Translations under genes and position numbers: made by a program
Origin: Lanius collurio
Taxonomy: Eukaryota; Chordata; Aves; Passeriformes; Laniidae
DNA: 64,000 bases
Assembly (NCBI GenBank): GCA_020086605.1
Contig: JACBWW010000052.1
Location: 79,994-143,993, forward strand
Direction: 5' to 3'
Shown: positions 59,211 to 64,000 of the stretch, one piece after another
Numbering within the stretch: position 1 is the first letter of the stretch
Layout: every line of letters begins with the position of its first letter
The notes under the pieces: generated by a model
The model's database searches: none
What the model saw: only the letters and a program-made list of their open reading frames with translations
What the model was told of the DNA's origin: nothing

Positions 59211-61423
59211 AGTGGGATTTCTGTAGTGGAGCACCAGGCTCAGTAGCTAAATGAAAGTTTTTCTTCCGTTCCATTGTTGCAGTGTATGTGACATCTTTCA
59301 TGTTATAACTTGTCCTTATTACATCTTGACAAAGCAACAAGCAGGAGGTGGGAAAGCATAGTATTTTCTGTTTTGTGATGATGGTTTATCAGGAAGCTAT
59401 AGCTGATGAGTGTCGAAAGCAAGATGATGTTTTAATCTTCCAGATCATTCATTTAAAGGACAAATGAAAAAATCCCCAAAAGTAAGTCACTGTTTGAAGG
59501 ATTTATATGTTCTAAACAGCAAAACTACAGTGGAGCTTTTTAAGACAAAAAAATGCTCACCTTTCAAGTATGTGGTTCCAACATGATTAAAAAACCTGGA
59601 GGGTTTCTTACCCTCCTTAGCAGAGGGCTAATGCTTTGGGGGGTTTTTATGCTTAATGATCTGTGGTGATTTTAGTCTGCTTATTGGTAAGGAAACAGCC
59701 TTCATCTTTATTATGTCATTTTATTTGGATCAGTTCTTTCAGATCTGGATATAATAGTTAACAATGGATAATCTCATTTTTCTTTATGATTTGGTGATCT
59801 GAAAGTTGCCTCCAAGTTCACCTTAATCTCTTTCATAGAAATCTGTTAAATTCAATTAATATGAAATGTAGTCTTCAAGGATGCTGTGTTTGAATGTAGT
59901 ACTTCTCATGAGCCTTCAAATCAAATGTGTGTGAGCATGTCTATTCTGCTATCACTGTTGTCAAGACGGAGAGCAGCTGCTGTTAGTGGGTGGACCTGGA
60001 AGAAGAGTCTGAGACCTTAGTATAGCTGAGCAAGCCAGAAACTCATATTCTGAATTTTTGGCTTCTGGTTCACCTCGTCAATCAATTGCTTTTTCTATCC
60101 TTGTCTGAATGAGAGATGTTTGTGTAAGATTCTGGCAACCACAATGACAGCATGTCTTCCCATAGAAGAGCAAGAGTTGTCAAGCACAGTTTTTCTTGTG
60201 TTTCAATGTTTTGCATAAGTAAACTTGCATGTGGTACCTACTTCTGTGTTTTTAGAAAATTACTGCAAGAATACCACACTGGAAGAAAGTTCTTGGATCG
60301 ACAGAATCTAGTTTCCCTGGCTCCCAGATCTAACCAACAGTTGGAGTATTCCATGGCACTCATTAAGATCAGAAATTCAGGACTCATGGTGGGAGTATAC
60401 CTTCTAGATAAGAAAGAATGAGAACATAAATAGGGTACTCTGCTGTCTATTTGGTTAACATTCTGAATATTGAAATCAGTGAAGCGTTTGCTAAAAACTG
60501 TCTATAGAAGAATTCAGATGAAGGCTGTGTCTTTAAAGAGAGCAGTTGCTCTAAGATACCAGAGGTAGGGTTTGAAAATTCAAATATATGTTGGAAAAAG
60601 AAGTGTACTTCTGTAGGGTGGCCTTCATGTATTAAGAAGAGTGGTTTGAACTTTTTTTTTGTCTTGTCCCATATTGCTTCCTGCATATTAGTTGTTTTTT
60701 TCCTCTTGTTTTCTTGAATCCCATAATGGATTTTGGAAAGTCATAAGCTTAACATAGCTATCTGATAATTGTGTCATTAGAGAATAATTTTATTTGAGGC
60801 TGACTGAATTCCTTCATGTCCAATTTTGAGTGGTTTTTCTTAGCTTTTTAAGATGAAGAGTTGCAGTCTATAGAATAACTGGTTTGTGTGGTCAAGCCTG
60901 TAACTCCTTTGGTTTGTTATTTCCAATAAAGTTGAGTTTTTGTTTGTCTGTCATGGTTGTGCAGAGGGGTAAGTATGTAATGTACCCGGTGCATGATCCC
61001 TGCCGAAGGCAGAAATGGTGCTGGGGCCCATCATGTATTACTGTTGCCCAGTCTGCTGAACAAAGCTGCTGGGTTGTTTCTGTGAGGGCTTCACTGTGTC
61101 TTCATTTGCTTGTTTTTTTCCCTTACTCTTGTTTCTTGTTCCTAGGTCCTGAAAAGGAAAAGATTCTTGATTTTAAACATTAGCACAATGGTATGAAGGT
61201 CATGTACAGTAGCATTTAATCAGAAAAACAACATGCAGAATGCAAACTGTAGAGGCAAAATCTGAAATGTGCCCAATTGAGAGAATGAAAGAATATTTTA
61301 ATTCTTCCCAAAACTGAGGAATCCTCTACCTTTTTCTGTGAAGCACTTATGAAGGTCTTTTTCTTTATTACTTAAACATGTATTCTTAATATTATATGTA
61401 TGCAGTAATAATGGTCTTGTCTT

Positions 61424-62166
61424 TGTTACGTATAAAGTGCCAATTAAATCGAATTAATAATTTGCATGAGCCAAATTATTAATATAAAAATGAACAGAAT
61501 TTATTTCACGATCAATTAACAATTTCGGATAGCCACTTTCAAACGGCAGGGTCAAGCCTAGGTTCTTGACCCTGAGTGCCACATACACAGCTCTGAACAC
61601 CAGCAGTTCCAGAGTGGCAGTGCACACCCTCCAGGTTTCTGAGTCTAGTTTTTATACTGTTTTTTTTGCCGCAGGCTAGAGAATCCTTTGTCTCTTTCAT
61701 ATTCAGCTTGTTCTCCATGGTTCCTCTGGTATAAAGAATAGAGGTCCGTCCAGGTGTTGATATCCCAGGAACTCCCTTTGTGTAGTTGAAACAAAGGGTC
61801 TTGGGCAAGAAGTCTGTTCTCCGTCACTTATAGTCTAGGGAGGAACAAAAAACCCAGATGGTCATATCTGTTGCTCTTTTCAGATGGAGAAAGGATTCTC
61901 CAGGGGCAGAGTGGGTTTGATTAGATTAGTGTGCCAGATGGATATCTGGCTTCCCAAGGTGGGTCCTCCAGGTTCTGCCTGTACTTCAGATGCAAATGTT
62001 ATCACCGGGTGGGGTAGCCCTTGGCTCTGGGTGGGCTGCCAGGGAACATACCAAAGCACATTCCAAACATACTAATCTTTAAAATATGTACACTCTAATA
62101 TCCCTTATACTTAAATTGACCTTGATACCATTTAATTTTATTATGAATTTTGACTTATTTTTAACA
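61424..62166 (-). mobile_element. Solo LTR, class I-like, family B (copy 2)
   Basis: On the minus strand it starts TGTTAAAAATAAGTC and ends ACGTAACA (743 bp), flanked by a 4-bp duplication TCTT (61420-61423, 62167-62170). It has a TATA box (AGTATAAAAAC on the minus strand, near 61655) and AATAAATTC downstream. Homologous along its length to 7168-7933, antisense to APP. Confidence 0.85.
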
Positions 62167-64000
62167 TCTTTGATCTGGTCAATGAGATGAAATAAGCTGT
62201 CTCTGTCTGCTAGAGCCAGAAAGCAGAGAGGTGGAGAAACGGCTTCACCTTGGGGACCATGGGAGTGGGGCATAGTGTCAGAGGTTGAAGGCCAGACTCT
62301 CTTTTGAATATGCAGCATGATTATTATGAAAAAACCTCATGAACATGGAGTAGCTGCTCAAAAACCAGCAGCTGGGTGCACAGTGATATAAGAATAGCTT
62401 GTATCTAGTGGGACAGTGAAGTATAGGTGGGATTTTTTTTTTGGTAACAAGTGATTCAAATACCCTAAAACCAGATCCAGGGCAGGATCTGTTTCAGCAA
62501 GGGATGTCTAGTAATGCTGTATTAATTCCCTCATCACAGTTCTGTTGTGGAGAGATAAAATTTCATAGATTTTTATAGAGGAGGGATTGAAGAACTGTAC
62601 TTCCAACTCAAAATTAATGGAGTCTGTCAACTATCCATTTGACTGTGTCATGCTTTTCTATATGCATTGAAGGTCATCCAGGTAATGTGTTACGTTGTTT
62701 AATCCTGCTGTTGACAGATTAGTTCCTTCTGGCTTGCTTATAGGGTGTTTTTGTGTGCTAAAAAATTGTTTGTCTCACTGGAGATGTGTTGGCATCTTGG
62801 GTAGCATAAATATTTCAGGAAGGATCTTCTGGGCATGTTCTTCCTTGTAGCAGTCAGTGAGTTATCATCATGCCAAACACTTCATGGTTGAAGTCAGCAA
62901 ATGCCAGAAATATGTTGTTAATTCATCTTCACATTGTTTGTGGAATGAAATTGGGAAATGGTTATTTTTATTAATATAATTATAATAATTCTAGTAATCC
63001 AACTAGTCAGATAGCTTGCAGAGAAGACCAAGTCACAGACTCGCCACTTGAGCAAAGAATAGTTCTGCATCAAAAGATGAGAGGGACCTTTGGCATACAT
63101 GTGGAGTGCTGTCATAGTGCAAAATAGCTGAAACGCCTCATGTTAAAACTGGTGAATTGCATCAGACTTCTCACATGGCTCTGTTCAGATGTTTGTGGCT
63201 CAGCCCAACGACAGCAGAGGATGATTCTATTCTGTATCTTTTGGAGAATGACAAATAATGCAGTCCGTGGAAGAGTGCTTTTGCAGTGTAGATGGTACCT
63301 CTGTATCAAGGGCAGATAAAGAACTGTATGCAGAATAGGTAATAATGAGAATAAAATACCAGTCTCAGAGCTTCCTTTGAAATCCAGTTGATGCAGGGTG
63401 GAGTTCCTGTTTCACAAGGAAAATTACAGCTCTTTTGACTGTGGTGAATTTTGCTCAGGTAGAAAAAGCTTTGTTCAGATTGGAACATAGAAAAAATCCT
63501 CTGAGCAGGTTGTTTTCAGCTTCCATTTTTTCTTGGAGAAGCTTACAAATGCATCATATTATTGCTGCACTGCAGTAACAATTCTGTAGATTTAGAGTAA
63601 TTAGTTCAGTCATCTAGTGTTGTCTTTCTACAATAGGAAAATGATGTAAGCCCACAGGATTTTCCAAATTGAAAAATCTGGTATCTCTTTTTCAAGGAAG
63701 TTTGTTTTGGGAAAACTCATGTGCCTTGTATACTTTCTCACTTTGTCTAATTCCTGTATTGTCAAAAATACAGGATGTTAGCACTGTGTAATAAAGCAGT
63801 CATGCGAGAGTCATGCTTAGAAGTGTAACTCCACTGTTGTGGCTTTTGTACTGTTTTTTTAAGCTGTTATTATTAGTATTAATTATTTATTTAGAAAGTT
63901 TCAAGTCCAATTACTTAAACAGAGGCCTTTGAAATCATATTGTCATCTGTACTGTAAGCAAAGCTTGATGGTTTGCCCGTAGGGATCTAAAAAGGTAAAA

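Larger units (their letters stand above)
30541..64000 (+). other. APP: APP intron 1 (5' 33.4 kb)
   Basis: It starts at the GTAAGC donor and runs off the window. Intron 1 of vertebrate APP is very long, so the lack of further exons is expected. Sequence outside the separately listed repeats is ordinary AT-rich intron. I found no APP exon 2, other gene, tRNA or recognisable small RNA. Unannotated stretches include 31521-34210, 35644-39290, 39644-45399, 45903-47683, 49092-51894, 53206-58560, 59211-61419 and 62171-64000. Confidence 0.85.

Noticed and set aside
1..64000. CRISPR arrays, bacterial operons, tRNA or rRNA genes
   Set aside because: None is visible, and the sequence is plainly vertebrate nuclear DNA.

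Overview
The window is vertebrate nuclear DNA, almost certainly from a bird and probably a songbird. It is AT-rich and nearly free of coding sequence. It is littered with CR1 LINE tails (the typical avian LINE) and avian endogenous-retrovirus LTRs, and it holds one CpG island with a first coding exon. The 19 codons of that exon (positions 30484-30540, in-frame donor GAG|GTAAGC) encode a signal peptide that matches exon 1 of the amyloid precursor protein gene APP at 15 of 19 residues. APP therefore runs on the + strand. About 30.4 kb of upstream intergenic DNA lies to its left, and the first 33.4 kb of its very long intron 1 fills the right half. No second APP exon is present.

Left part (1-30370, intergenic). 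A stack of retroelements was inserted at different times. At the far left is an LTR, possibly the 3' LTR of a provirus lying off the window. Next is a CR1 LINE split cleanly by a 2.5 kb LTR element (969-3485) with a 6-bp target duplication. This element is the most unusual object here. It has paired LTRs, a putative primer site, a polypurine tract, and a broken gag start (matrix region plus a PPxY late-domain motif). It has no capsid, nucleocapsid, pol or env. In their place is a GC-rich Ala/Ser/Gly-rich segment joined to an intact Y-box-type cold-shock domain with a Pro/Tyr/Phe tail. It looks like a non-autonomous retrovirus that captured a host Y-box mRNA. Further right are an antisense ERVL-type LTR split by younger DNA including a complete class I-like LTR (7168-7933), another ERVL-type LTR (14604-15402), a gammaretrovirus-like LTR (19235-~19600), a decayed minus-strand gag-pro-pol remnant with a probable 5' LTR (22106-24299), and an ERVL-type LTR with a 5-bp duplication (27543-28303). 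A 357-base assembly gap lies at 29013-29369.

Promoter (about 30085-31520). The CpG island carries an APP-like promoter. In order, it has a CTCF-type GCCGCCAGGGGT box, a GC-box palindrome, an ATCAGCTGAC (USF/E-box) element, and a start region resembling the human APP start site. There is no TATA box.

Right part (30541-64000, APP intron 1). No exons were recognised. It holds CR1 tails and four complete solo LTRs, all antisense to APP, plus an LTR fragment that is probably antisense too. This pattern is expected where sense-oriented poly(A) signals are selected against in a gene. The remaining intron is ordinary AT-rich sequence with a few microsatellites and hairpins.
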